From Gentiana macrophylla (lineage: Eukaryota; Streptophyta; Magnoliopsida; Gentianales; Gentianaceae), in assembly GCA_026214975.1 (NCBI GenBank), contig JAOBSW010000177.1, forward strand, positions 34,154 through 98,153: a DNA stretch of 64,000 nucleotides. The letters are read 5' to 3'. Made by a program: the position numbers and the translations under genes. The notes below the pieces were generated by a model, which was not told the DNA's origin, ran no database searches, and was given only the letters and a program-made list of their open reading frames with translations. This document shows, in pieces, positions 23,000 through 35,045 of this stretch; the first letter of the stretch is position 1, and every line of letters begins with the position of its first letter.

Positions 23000-24594
23000 C
23001 AATGTTTACCTATTTTCTATCTCAAATGGAGCCTAAAGTTGTTGAAGTAGCAATATCTGATCCAGATTGGATAATTTCTAAGCAAGAAGAATTAAATGAG
23101 TTTGAAATAAATCAAGATTGGACACTAGTGGAGAGGCCTAGTCATTCAAATATAATTGGAACAACATGGGTATACAGAAATAAATTGGATGAATCTGGTA
23201 CCATTGTTAGGAACAAGGCCAGACTAGTGGCAAAAGGCTATTCTCAAGCAGAAGGAATAGATTTTGATGAGACATATGCCCCAGTTGCAAGATTGGAAGC
23301 TATTAGATTATTCTTGGAATATGCTGCATATATTCAAAGTATACCAGATGGATGTCAAAAGTGCATTTTTGAATGGCATCTGGAGGAAGAGGTTTATGTT
23401 CAGCAACCTCCTGGTATTAAAGTTAAATATCAAGAAGATAAAGTGTATAGACTCAATAAGGCACTTAATGGTTTTAAACAAGCACCAAGAGCATGGTATG
23501 AAACCCTTTCTCAATTCTTGGTGAACAATGGTTTTACCCAAGGTACCATTGATAAGACTCTTTTTAGAATCAAAGAATGGGACAGCACCCTGCTGGTACA
23601 GATTTATGTAGATGACATAATATTTGGTTCTGAAAATGAATTGCTGTGTGAAAATTTTGCAAATCTCATGAAAATCAAGTTCCAAATGAGTATGATGGGA
23701 AAAATGAACTACTTTTTAGGATTACAAGTCAAACAGATGAAAGATGGAATCTTAATTCATCAATCTAAATATACTAAGGAGCTGCTAAAGAAGTTTGGTA
23801 TGGAAAACAACACCAAAGTATCAACTCCTATGAGTACAAACATCAGACTGAATGAAGATAAATAAGGCAAAGATGTTGATCAGACCTTATACAGAAGGAT
23901 GATAGGCAGTCTGTTGTACCTCACTACCAGCAGACCTGATATATCCTTTGTTGTAGGTGTTTGTGCAAGATTTCAATCTAAACCTAAGGAAAGTCACTTA
24001 GCTACAGTCAAGAGGATTCTCAAGTATCTAAAAGAGACTTTGGGAGTAAGGATATGGTATTCAAAAGATGGAAGTTTCAAGGTTATATCCTACTCGGATT
24101 CTGATTATGCTGGATGCAAGATTGATAGAAAAAGCACCACAGAAACTTGTCAGTTGATGGGAAATAGACTTGTTTCCTGGTTTAGCAAGAAACAGAATTC
24201 AATATCCACTTCCACTGCTGAAGCTGAATACATTGCTGCTGGAAGTTGCTGTGCACAAATACTATGGTTGAGACAGCAATTAAGGGATTATGGGATTGAA
24301 GAAAAGGAAATTCCAATAATGTGTGACAACACAAGTGCAATTGCTATCACAGAAAATCATGTTTTGCACTCTAAAACCAAACACATTGATGTGAGACATC
24401 ATTTTATAAGAGATCATGTGGAAAAGAAAGATGTGGTGGTTTTTTACATCCCTACTGAAGATCAACTTGCTAACATATTTACAAAACCATTGGATAGTGA
24501 AAGATTTGCTAAGTTAAGAACTGAACTTGGCATCATAAAAGTTGACAAACATGTTAATGGTCGACAAAATCTTTGGAATTCACCAAGGGATTAG
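23000..24594 (+). pseudogene. copia reverse transcriptase and RNase H, second copy
   Basis: One frame from the CAATG joint codes for RT (FLSQMEPKVVEVA, then [64 protein letters not shown] at about 23600) and RNase H (YSDSDYAGC, AEAEYIAAGS, MCDNTSAI, DQLANIFTKPLDS). An in-frame TAA at 23863-23865 separates RT and RNase H. Between about 23335 and 23380 the conserved block with the first catalytic Asp is read out of frame; a pair of indels restores the frame afterwards. The YVDD motif is intact. It is the best preserved pol piece of this family in the window, yet it lacks integrase and protease and would be inactive. Confidence 0.88.
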
Positions 24595-25144
24595 TCTTTT
24601 TGCCTGCGCGAGTGCGCTCACTTGGCAGATTAGTCATTGGTATCAACATTTCCATGTACTTAAATAGTTTGGACAATTGAGCAAATGAGGTTGCCAAGGG
24701 GATTGGTCTTTAAACTGTTGGGTGAGCTCACTTGACAGATCAGTCATTGGTTTTAAACTTCATCTTGTATTATCAGTTGGACAAAACTAGACTATATGAA
24801 GATCATGAGTATTCTGTCGGTGAGGGTCTTTGAGCCATCATTTGTTCAGTAGAGTAAAATCGCAGTAACCCTGCTGAATCTCAACTCTCCTGAAGACCAA
24901 GTCTGCTGAATTATACGTTATGAAGACAGTCAAACTTTAATGAAAGTCAACAATAAACGGATATTATTCTTATCCATTATAACTGCGGTTACAATATCCA
25001 ACGGTTACAACTCTTAATAAGACAAGTTAGTGGGACACGTGGCAACATAACATTTTTCCCAGGATTAATCATGGTTAAATGCTACAGTACGAGTACAGTA
25101 CTTGTCTGACAGTTATCAACCACTACCTTTCCTTATATATACAG
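24586..25144 (+). promoter_or_regulatory. pol-ORF3 spacer with duplicated box and promoter-like block, second copy
   Basis: This spacer repeats the organisation of 620-1273: a duplicated ~65-bp box (about 24586-24650 and 24695-24760), AACGGTTAC at 25000, CACGTG at 25036-25041 and TTATATATACAG at 25133-25144. The ORF3 ATG follows 111 bases later. Confidence 0.5.
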
Positions 25145-25254
25145 ACATACACACAGAAGATACATACAGACCTCATATCGATTTTCTCTGAAAATATACA
25201 AGTGTGAACACAGATTTGCAAAGTTATCTTCTTCATCTTTTTCAAATTTATACA

Positions 25255-26014
25255 ATGGCGGACAAATGAGATGTTCATATTGGTACAAGCCAAAGTGTTA
25301 GAGGCTTTGTTGTTGATGCTAACAAGTCTGAGTTAGCCATCAACATTGGAAGAAGAATCAGAAGATGTGAAGGACTGGAAGTTGTCCTAAATCTAAGATT
25401 GGAAAGTATTTCATACTCAAATTTTGTTAACTTCTGGAAGAATATGGTGATAACAGATGATAGAGAGGCATTCACTACAACTGTTAATGCCCAGCAGATT
25501 GAAATCACATCAAATCTACCGAGAGAGGTGTTTGGATTTGGACCTGGCAATGGTGCTCCTACAAATCCGGAGTTGATGGAGTTATCAAGATTGGAATTTG
25601 TTGAATCAATAAAGACAAACAAGTCTGTACCAACAGTCTTGAGTATCAATGTTAAGAATATTAGATTGGAATACAACCTGCTGAGCAAGATTATTGCCAA
25701 AAATATTCTGGGATTTAGTGGAAGTCTTGATACACTCTCTGGATCAAAGATAGACCTGCTGATAATCATTTGTAGAAGCCTGAAGTTTGATTGGGCCGGA
25801 TTCTTTGTTCAATACATGAAGAAAGTTGTGTCAGAAGACAGAGATGGAACAAGGAAGTCTAAGACAAAGCCCTTGGGTTTGATGATCCGAGCCCTAGTGA
25901 ATCACTGGCGATTCTTTGATGTTGTACCTGCAAAAATCAACAAGTCATGATACAAGCCAGACATCAATTATCCTATCCCTGGTTTGGATGATGTGGAAGA
26001 AGATGATGAGGAGG
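25255..26014 (+). pseudogene. third ORF of Sirevirus-like element, second copy (N-terminal domain)
   Basis: Starts at the ATG at 25255. A TGA replaces codon 5 (25267-25269); past it the frame is open for about 225 codons to a TGA at 25948-25950 and then continues to the insertion at 26015. It shows DVHIGTSQSVRGF, ELAINIGRRIRR, and a helix-rich domain (KIDLLIIICRSLKFDWAGFF, GLMIRALVNHWRFFD), then the PIPGLDD-acidic hinge also seen near 1990-2060. No signal peptide or membrane anchor is visible. Function is unknown. The C-terminal part is cut off by a Tat-type LTR. Confidence 0.7.
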
Positions 26015-26490
26015 TGATGACGGTCAAATTATACCCGTAAAAGTCATCAACGTTTTCCTTAAATCGAGCTTAAAACTATATATTTTATATTAAATCACAT
26101 GTTTATATTGATTATTTAATGTTATGTGATTTATAGAATATAATTTGGTATTTATCTGTTTTTATTATTTAAATATTATTTACTGTGCGATAAATATTGA
26201 TTTTATTGATTGCGATGAATCGGAGGATAACTACCATCGGAGGAAGTAAATCTCAAGGAAATCAAGGCAGAATCGGACTACATTAAAGTTAAAAACCGAA
26301 GCAGCACGAAAAGTGGAGTAAGGAACAAGAAAAGCCCGAACCAAAGGAGAGTGCGGACTACATTGGCGGCTACATTTGGAAAAATCTCGAGGATCGGCTG
26401 GGAGTTATCTCTACACGTTTTAGGGTTTTCAAACATATCTTTAAGTCGGCCTAAGTCTCTATATAAAGGAGCAACCACGACATTGGTTCT
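26015..26490 (+). repeat. truncated Tat-type gypsy LTR
   Basis: It begins TGATGACGGTCAAATTATAC inside the third ORF and follows the solo LTR at 20925 (ATACCCGTAAAAGTCATCAACG, then a diverged body) as far as the CTCTATATAA word at about 26455. After that no similarity is visible. No right end or target duplication was found, so it is probably truncated. Confidence 0.65.
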
Positions 26491-26495
26491 ATTTT

Positions 26496-26730
26496 CAATG
26501 GCGGATCCACGTGACCCCACTCAACTTTATAAAAATAAAAAATAAAAATCCGAAACGACGTTGTTTTGGTAAAAAAAAAAAAAAATCAATTTTTGACCTA
26601 ATTACCCGCCCAACCCGGTTTCGATCCGGAAATTTTGACCTAATTACCCGCCCAACCTGAAAAAATTTTCAAGGTTACTACGCTTTTGTGACGGTGGTAC
26701 AACTAAACTTTTTCCCTAGATTCGGCACTG
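26496..26730. mobile_element. possible hAT-like MITE (235 bp)
   Basis: The left end CAATGGCGGATCCA and the reverse complement of the right end, CAGTGCCGAATCTA, are imperfect inverted repeats (about 10 of 14) resembling hAT termini. Inside is a direct repeat of about 26 bases around TTTTGACCTAATTACCCGCC (26597 and 26635). No 8-bp target duplication is visible, so the call is weak. Confidence 0.3.
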
Positions 26731-27176
26731 CCAAAAGCCTTTATATATTATGGTTTCTTTCTCCCATTGTATTCTGCATGTTTCAGTTCTCTCATAGTGC
26801 AATTAGGGGTTTGTGAAATTGTTACTGCACTATACAGTCAAATGCGATAGTTTAATGTCATTTGAGCAACACAATTTCAATAAAAATAAAAATAAAAAAA
26901 AATTGTCAGATTTAGATTTATATATGTAGTAATTTCACAAATGTGAAGTTAATACCAGGAACAACCTTTTTAGTTGCATGTACGTGGTGCTTAGAATAAT
27001 GTATTCTACTGGTATTTCCCTCTCTTCAGTGTTGAGTAAAAGCTTATATACACAACACATGTTAATCTTTCTCAGACTGGCCGGTGAGATATGTATTATA
27101 AAAAAAACAATTGGGTGTTTTTGTATGTAGATTTATTTCCCTTTTTTTAAAGGATAGGAGTAATATATATTTTTAT
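26731..27176. other. intergenic, nothing recognised
   Basis: AT-rich sequence with A runs. I see no coding frame, RNA gene or repeat relation in this stretch. Confidence 0.6.
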
Positions 27177-27992
27177 GGAAAATTAGGGATAAGGACACAA
27201 TCTGAAATACTTTTAAGTAACAGGACAACTACATATTTTTTATAGGGAGAAGGACAACTGCATAATTTTTATAGCGAGAAGGACAAACAGTGAATCCCGA
27301 AAATCAGTGAATCTCCCCAGTGAATCCCGAAATCAGTGAATTTCGACAGTGAATCCCGAAAATTAGTGAATTTCGACGATGAATTTTGAAAATTAGTGAA
27401 TTTCGACAAATGAATTTCGTCATTGAATTTAAATAATTGAATTTCGAACACAAGTGAATTTCGACAAGTGAATAAATAGTTTTGTCCTTTATGCAAAAGT
27501 TTCAAAAATCGTCATTCTACTCGATTGATGAAATATTTACGTCCTTCTCCTTATTCCCTATATTTTTTGTGTGATTATGTATAAGGAAGGTGATTTTTTT
27601 TTGGAAAATTAGGGATAAGGACACAATCTGGAATATTTTAAAGAATATGACAACTACATATATTTTTTATAGGGAGAAGGACAACCGCTTAATTTTTATA
27701 GCGAGAAGGACAAACAGTGAATCCCCGAAAATCGGTGAATCTTCCCTAGTGAATCCCGAAATCGGTGAATTTCGACGTTGAATTTTGATGATGAATCCGA
27801 AAATCGGTGAATCTCGACAATGAATTTTGAAAATTAGTGAATTTCGATAAAGTGAATTTGGTGTGAATTTAAAGCAATGAATTTTAACACAAGTGAATTT
27901 CGATAAATGAATAAATAGTTTTGTCCTTTATGCAAAAGTTTCAAAAAGCTGTCCTTCTACTCAATTGATGAAATATTTTCATTCTTCTCCTC
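27177..27992 (+). repeat. two tandem copies of a ~400-bp MITE-like repeat
   Basis: Copies at 27177-27560 and 27603-27992, period 426. Each begins GGAAAATTAGGGATAAGGAC, passes TAGGGAGAAGGACAAC and TAGCGAGAAGGACAAAC, contains many GTGAATTTCGAC / GTGAATCCCGAAA words, then TTTTGTCCTTTATGCAAAAG, and ends near CCTTCTCCTTATTCCCT. Start and end are weakly inverted copies of each other. A third, opposite-strand copy lies at about 60276-60690. Confidence 0.75.
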
Positions 27993-27996
27993 ATTC

Positions 27997-28033
<37 letters not shown>

Positions 28034-28145
28034 CAAGGAAAAGAAGGAAGGTGTTTTTTATGTGGAAAAGTCTCTTCTTTTTTTTTTATCTTGAAGGGTT
28101 AGGTGGCTTATAAAGGCTAATTTTTTTTTTTTTTTTTTTTTTTTC
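27993..28145. repeat. poly-T tracts
   Basis: One T run of about 40 (from 27992) and a second of about 26 (around 28119-28144), separated by an AAGGAAGG-containing spacer. The first directly follows the second copy of the MITE-like repeat. Confidence 0.9.
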
Positions 28146-28375
28146 ATCAGGTGCACAAGATGTTGATATTTAATCCATACTGTTATACAGAAAAGCGAAT
28201 GGATGTTAATTTCTTGGGTTTCGTTTTAACAGTTTTAGTATGTTATTTTTTTGATGAGTTATTTGTTTATTTGTATTTGACAATTTTTTTAAAATTTTTA
28301 TGACAAGTTTAAAGAGTTCTACATATGTACCTCCCTTTCAAAATGTCCATTTAGACTTTTCACATATGTCTGGTA

Positions 28376-28437
28376 CTACAACCTTTTCAAAATATAGGTT
28401 CATTTACACTTTTCACACCGTTTAAGAAAATTGATTA
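28376..28437. repeat. 5' copy of a ~60-bp LINE flank duplication
   Basis: TACAACCTT, CAAAATATA, TTCATTTACACTTTTCACAC and GTTTAAGAAA-TTGATTA recur in the same order at 51544-51604, just after the LINE poly-A tail. It is the likely target site duplication, unusually long and slightly diverged. Confidence 0.6.
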
Positions 28438-28569
28438 CAAGAGATACAAAACAGTGGTCCTTTGAACTGTCCAGAAACCAGTCTTTCAGACTTACTCTCT
28501 CTTTTGAGAGCTCCCTTCTCTCTCTAGAGACTCTCCTAACTCTTTTGAGTTCTAGCTAGTCTCTTGGCT

Positions 28570-29981
28570 ATGGAGAAAGAAGATCTCCAAGCGCGTATCC
28601 TCAGACTCACACTCAAAGATGTTCAACAAACCACTGCCAATATCAGTAAGCTGGATATCAAAAAAGGTCTACAGCAAAGTGATCTCAGTTTGCTTGGAAA
28701 ATTCATCACTGAAAAAGAAATGCCAGTCAAGAATCTTCGTATTGCCATGGAGAAATCTTGGAATACAAAAAAGTTCAATTGCATCAAGAAAGGGAAAAAC
28801 TACATCCAGATTCTATTTGAGTACAAGGAAGATCTTCACAGAGTTCTGCATGATGGGCCTTGGTGTTTGGATAACACTCTCCTCGTTTTGAAACAATGGG
28901 ATCCGGACCTACAACAAGATAGTGCTGCTTTTCAAGAGTCACTCTTCTGGATCCAGGTTTGGGGGCTTCCCACGCATGTCCATACCATGGAGGTGGGGAA
29001 GAAGATAGCAAATACGCTCCAAGACTGTTCCTTCATCCAAATCAAAGAAGACATCAGTACCAACTTGCCCCTTTTCAGATTTAGAGCTGCAATCTCTGAT
29101 AACAAGCCACTACCGCAACTCTTCTCCCTGGTTCTGGAGGACAATAATCTGGTAGGTTCTTTAGCCAAACCTATGCAAGCTTTTATTTCAGTATGAGAGA
29201 CTCCCATCTTTTTGCTTCTACTGTGGCCTCATGGGACATATAGCATGCAACTGTCCATCAGCAACTGAGGAGTTCAAAGTTGAAGATGAAGAAAGCTTTG
29301 ATTTTGGCACATGGCTTAACGCAAGTAATGTAACTAAGCTCATAGAAGAATCCAGGCTCATTGATATGGACCTTCAACCCAGCATCAATCCCCATCCCTC
29401 AAACACCTTTCGGACAGCAGCAGAAAAAGCCAAAAAAACCTTCACAAGAAACTCAGCTCCCAATGGAAAAGAGTAAGTCAACCTTTGACCCCTCCATAAG
29501 TCTAGTCCCTTTCCAGACTGAAAAAGCTGCCTGCAATTCTGTTCCTAGTACACACTCTGTCCCATGTCCACTAAACAACAAAAATCACCAGGATGACTTT
29601 TCAAACCTGCCAAACCATGTGACCTTATCACCCATCACTAAATCTGACTCACACACATCCTTTTCAAACACATCTTTTTCACACTCTCCCAACCAACCCC
29701 ACTCCCAAACCCACTCCACCCTTCCGGACCCCCAAAACTCTGGAAAAAACTTTTCTCCTTACAAGTCTCTATCACTATCCTCCTCTGCAACAAAACCTCT
29801 CTACCCAGAACAACAACTGCAAATCTCACAAAATAACCTAAACTTAAGCACTCAGACATCTATCCCCTTAAAACCCTCCATCTCTTCTTCTGCCAAGGAA
29901 TCAAAGATCCCAGAAAAACAACTTGGCATACCTGGCCCAAGCATAAACACCTCTCTCCCACTTAATACCCACCAAAACAAC
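28570..29981 (+). pseudogene. LINE ORF1, 5' part (DUF4283-like domain and zinc knuckle)
   Basis: The ATG at 28570 opens a frame to 29196 (MEKEDLQARILRLTLKD onward) with the DUF4283-like features GLWCL-type block (HDGPWCLDNTLLVLKQWDPD) and FWIQVWGLPTHVHTMEVGKK. A frame change near 29190 leads into a zinc knuckle (FCFYCGLMGHIACNC, about 29207-29250) and an acidic segment to about 29476. A further change leads into a Ser/Pro/Thr-rich tail to 29981. ORF1 proteins of plant L1 elements bind RNA and form the ribonucleoprotein. The tail is interrupted at 29982 by an LTR element and resumes at 37319. Confidence 0.8.
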
Positions 29982-31274
29982 TGATGAGCTTGAATTTACC
30001 CCTCGAAAATACATTTATAAAGACTCGCAAAACCGTGGGTAAACTAACTCTCTAACCAGCAGATGTACCGGGTCGATTGTTAGGATAGCTGAGAGTACGA
30101 GGTCGATCCCAAGGGAAACGTGGTTGTGAGTACCAAAGTGAACGTGTGTCTTAGTCTAGGCGATCAAGTTTTTGGAAGGTTTGTTACTACACAACACTAA
30201 AATAATCAAGTCTAAAGAGAGAAAAGAGAGTTAAACTACTAGGTTTTAAAGATAGGTTAAAAGACATAGCCGAACCATGATCAAAATAGCTAATTTCAAC
30301 CCTACGGATAGACAAAGCGGAAGTGTGCATTATAACAAATGAACTCTCACATTCAATCTCACGGGTGCGTGCTCTAATTCGATGTTAAGATCTCGAACAA
30401 CTCTCCTTCAACATCCTATGTGAGGTTAACTAATTCCCTTTTTAGAAAACCGATTATCCTAACATGATTAAGTGTTGTGAGGACGCTTGATATAACCTCG
30501 TTATGGAAACAAGTCCAAAATTACTCGGTCGGTTACTACCGATTCATACTCATCAACGTATTACACCAAACATCTTAACGCGAATGTGTCAAAGCAAAGA
30601 AACCGAAGCTTTACCTAATCCATGGTCTACCCGAAAGACTCCGTGAAACAACTTGTCATCGTTGGCTCAAGAACCACCCGGCACTTCATAGTTCAACCCC
30701 GGGGTCTAACACTAAACTACACTAATCTAGACTACCACATTCAAGTTATTATGTTGATAATAATACATTGATGAGCGCAGGCCTGAATTCACGACCTAAA
30801 ACCCCGATATGTTTTACCTCCCGATCTTAGAACCCTTTTTCCCACACCACTCTCTCTGAACAACTCTCAAGAATGATGTGTGTGATTTTTGACCTAGGTA
30901 GCTAATCTAGCCCAAATCCGTTATAACAAGTTCTAAGACGTGAAATATGTGAGATATAACAATAAAAAGCACTACACACTCCCTATTTCATTTTCCAAGG
31001 GTTGATTTCACCAAATTTTACATAATTCGGCTATGTGACTACTTTAGCTATTCATAACAACGGAGAAAACAACGAAATATAAATATATATCTAAATACAT
31101 ACATATATATATATATATATAAATACTAGTATATAGATATATATGCGTATATATAGATATATATATATATAACAAGAAAGAAAAGAAACAAAACGAAAGA
31201 CAACAAAACGGAAATAAAATAACTACAGCTATATAGATATACGTATAGATATATATAAAGATATATATAGATAT

Positions 31275-31352
<78 letters not shown>

Positions 31353-32245
31353 TTATACTAATTGCATAAAAATGAAAGAAAGCAATAAAAAAAAAACGGA
31401 AACGAAATTATATTAAAAGCGATAACTAGTCGGGTTATTACATCGACATTATAACTACATATATATCTAATTTAGGCCCCCAAAACATAAATTAAAAGAA
31501 AGGAAAAGATGAAGGAGGATGGGGAAGGAGAGGGGCAAGAAAGAAGGAATGGAAATGGGAGTATATATAGGAGAGATATACATATATATATATATATAGC
31601 ACATGGGAGCCATCATCAAGCACATGGGAGGAATATCCATCATTGCAAGTAACATGCACCACATGGGAGAATATAATCAAGTTGGGAAAATATCTCCACT
31701 TTTTTCCCGGCGTTTCTATAATGGCGCTTATTGATAAAATAGCCATAACTTGAGTTGTAGACCTCCAATTGACGTGATTCAAAATGCGTTGGAAAGCTCA
31801 TTTGAATATCTACAACTTTTATGCAGAACTATTCCCAGAAAATGCCTCTAAGTTGGGTCAAATGTCTGTCGAAGATATTTTCTGGTAGAAGCATTTAGGA
31901 CAATTGATCCGTTTGAACTTGTTAGCTTATGGCACATTCTTCCATCCATCAAAATACATCTTCTTAGGCTCAAAACATGTCGTTACGTGGAATCTTGGTC
32001 AATGTATAATCCTGCAATGAACCACCAAAACACCAAACGTAAATCCGACACGACACTCCGGTTACTAAACCGGTACAAAAACTAATAAAAACACATAAAA
32101 ACACGATGTTTTATAAAATATTCATGACTTATATATTTTTATGAAATTTAGGAATTAAAGACTCGAAATGATACAAAAGTGCTCAAAATGATATCAGAAA
32201 CGGGGTGAAAAGTTATAAAAATAACAGTGAATTTTTCCGTCATCA
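29982..32245 (-). repeat. 3' LTR of the Tat-type element (sense minus)
   Basis: On plus it runs from TGATGAGCTTGAATTTACCC to TTTTTCCGTCATCA. It contains GGTCGATCCCAAGGGAAACG near its sense end and a long (TA)n stretch at about 31279-31349. It matches the other LTR closely, with many single-base indels and different TA lengths. Confidence 0.93.
31279..31349. repeat. (TA)n microsatellite
   Basis: About 34 TA units in the left LTR of the Tat-type element. The right LTR has a different, expanded TA tract at about 36615-36668. Confidence 0.95.
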
Positions 32246-32260
32246 CAACCCCCCACTTAG
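32246..32260 (-). other. polypurine tract of the Tat-type element
   Basis: On the minus strand CTAAGTGGGGGGTTG directly precedes the 3' LTR start TGATGACGG. Confidence 0.8.
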
Positions 32261-32606
32261 CTTTTGGTCGTCCTCGAACAAAATAAGCGATAAAATAAAA
32301 TGAATGAGGAAAAATTCATGAAGATATAAGATATAAATGACAATCAGATGATGCAACCATTCGAATCATAACTACACGTTAACCGCAATATAAATGTATA
32401 ACAGAGTGTGTGTGTGACAAGCCTTTTCAATTTCTACTATCCTCTCTTGAATAATTCAAGCAAACGCACAAATATCCATTCAGACAGTCCTAATGATTTT
32501 CCTAGGTATAGGCAGTAACAGTTCCACACAACGTCCTCCTGTGTACTTATTAGGATAATCCCTAAAGCATATCATTCAGTTTATACTGGGGATAGTCAGA
32601 AGATAA

Positions 32607-32637
<31 letters not shown>

Positions 32638-35024
32638 TTTATTTTTTTTTAATGTGTAGCATATGCCCTCATTCCCAGCAATAGGATGTTTCGTGATAAC
32701 ACCCTAGCTGGACTACTATCATCAGGCAGTCGGGAGCTTTTAAACCTCATAGTGATATAGGACGTTTCGTGATAACGCCCTACTACACTCAAATCATTGG
32801 TAGCTACAACCGACATATATATAGTTTATCTTATTTTGACATTCTTTCTATCACATTCAAACCTTCAGATATTCACAGTACATGTTCAGAAGTTAGGTAC
32901 TAAGTTACTGCTATTTCTAGGATAAACCACTAGAATACTGAATGGGTACAGTTTAAAATTTTTCGCTTCAATATCAAAGGCTTACGTGAAGGAATTCATG
33001 TTATACAAATAGATTTCCGGTTAAAATACACTTGCGGTTCACATTGGTTATACATATCCAAATTGATCATTACATCTTTAAATTCATGAAATATATACCT
33101 TATCTGATTATTTTAATCAACTCATTAATGCTCGAAAGATTAAAAATAAGGGATTTTCTGATACAAAATAAACACTTAATGCCATTACTAGACTAACCTC
33201 GACTCTACCCCCCACTTACAAACTTGCATTATCCTTAAAGCATAGTGAATGAGATAGAGAGGAAGACTTAACTTATAAACCTGGCAGAAAAGTGCTCATC
33301 GAATCCCGTGAATGACCATGAGAAAGCACGATCCGAATCCCTATATCAAAACCAAAACAAAGCAAACACGAAGCAAACACGGGACATGGTCCTTGTGCAA
33401 AAGTATGCAATAGGGATATGGGAATAATAAGATAATGGCCCTGTCACACGGTAAAATTCGATAGGCAAATAGAGAGTATCACATGAGCATATATCGTAGT
33501 CAAGTCACTATTCCTAGTTTCATTTTTATTACACACAGTTTTATTAAGGTGGGAATACTCACCACTATACTACAACTACTAGAAATTTGAAAGCAGACTA
33601 GATCATAAAATGAAATGTAGTGAGTCTTTTATACCCAGATCCTCGAGGGTTCTACAACCTAAGTCCAAGAAATGATGTATTTGAATGTTTTCTTTAAATT
33701 CCTCGGGATTTTCGGATAACCACCTAATCATTCCCTCTTAATGACATTCAAACATTCATCCTGAGACTTGGTTGTGCTTTGTGTTCATCTTTCATACTGA
33801 TTCTACATTTCATTAAGACTAGGCTTATTCAAATTATCTTTATTATCAAATTTGCCTCCCGGTAGCGCTTTTGTTTAACGTCGTTTGCTAGACAGGGTGA
33901 CTCTATACAGACTCAATCAACCAAAATCCAAACTTAAGAAGATCAATAGCTTAAGAAAAGTGATCAAAGCGAGAACCATCGAAATTAAATTGCCTAGAAC
34001 GTGCCTCGTTTGGCCTCGATGCTACCTCCTCCCACCAGAGAATCTTCTTTTATCGACTGTCGTACCATCTTCCGCTTCCATTCCATAAAATTCATCCATC
34101 GGGAGTACACAAAGCTGGACCCTGCAGAAAATTCATCCTCACAGAGTGGATGAGAGTAGTATCTGGGACCGTCATATCAAATATTACCAACTCTCCCGGT
34201 GGCTTTACTAAAGATGGCCAATTAATCTCTTGCTCCTCTAACTCTGTCTTTACAAAGAAATCGAATCATCAACCTCATTCTCAACCCGAACTTCTTCAAT
34301 GAGCACATCTTCATCCCGGACCACCTCTATTGCACAAGTTTCTACCTCTTTCTCATGCCTCATCATTTCAATCAATTGCCCCAACTTGTCTTCAAGATTT
34401 CTTATGGAGGAGTCAAGATTTTATCGAACTCTTGCATATCCTTCTTCATTTGAATCATATCCTCGTTGAATTGAATGAACTCGCTCCATTTGAAGGTCGG
34501 TGAGGTCTTCTTGTGGCATGGGAAAAGCGATCATAATGACTTTGATTCATTTAGAGGTGAGTAGCGATCTTCTTGCCATTCCGGATAATCGATCGTGGTG
34601 AACAGTTGAAGCTATCAACGATTGAGCATGAACACCGTAATCTCGATAAGCACCCGGGGTTAGGACAACCCTCGTAATATTGTGGTTTCATAACTCGAAT
34701 AACCATAATTACGGTCTGGTATGCATTAGGCATCGATAATCCCATGAACCTTGGTTATTCTGCTGTTGATATTGAGGCTCAGGGCACATATTGTTGTTGA
34801 TAATATTGTTCCGGTGCCTGAGGTTGGTAAGGGTATTGTTGTTCAGGTGAGTAGTATTGATTGAAAAATTCATCCATTTAAGCTCAAACTGCAAGATCTC
34901 AGAAAACAAAGAGAAAACAATAAAATTTTTCTTTTCTTCTTTTTTTTTTCGTTATTTTTTTTTTTTAAACCTAGGCCTAAGCCTTCGGTTCACTTACAAG
35001 ATATCACAACAATATCACACATTT
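32261..35024 (-). other. internal region of the Tat-type element, no intact gene
   Basis: No frame longer than about 70 codons was found. On the minus strand around 34300-34900 there are short Gln/Asn/Tyr-rich and acidic pieces (CPEPQYQQQNNQGSWD, LEDKLGQLIEMMRHEKEVE) that resemble the C-terminal part of a Tat-type Gag, with stops between them. A (TTTA)n run is at about 32607-32651. Two copies of a TAGGACGTTTCGTGATAACR-like word lie at 32684 and 32757. The rest shows no recognisable coding. Confidence 0.6.
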
Positions 35025-35042
35025 CCCCGGCAACGGCGCCAA
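35025..35042 (-). other. primer binding site of the Tat-type element
   Basis: On the minus strand TTGGCGCCGTTGCCGGGG, three bases from the 5' LTR. It is not the initiator-Met site and is the word typical of Tat/Ogre gypsy elements. Confidence 0.85.
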
Positions 35043-35045
35043 TTT

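Noticed and set aside
28938..29207. Minus-strand frames over LINE ORF1
   Set aside because: Shadows of the well supported plus-strand DUF4283-like frame.
31467..31782. Minus-strand frames with YIYIY-type peptides (also 36501-36803)
   Set aside because: They are translations of TA microsatellites inside the LTRs of the Tat-type element.
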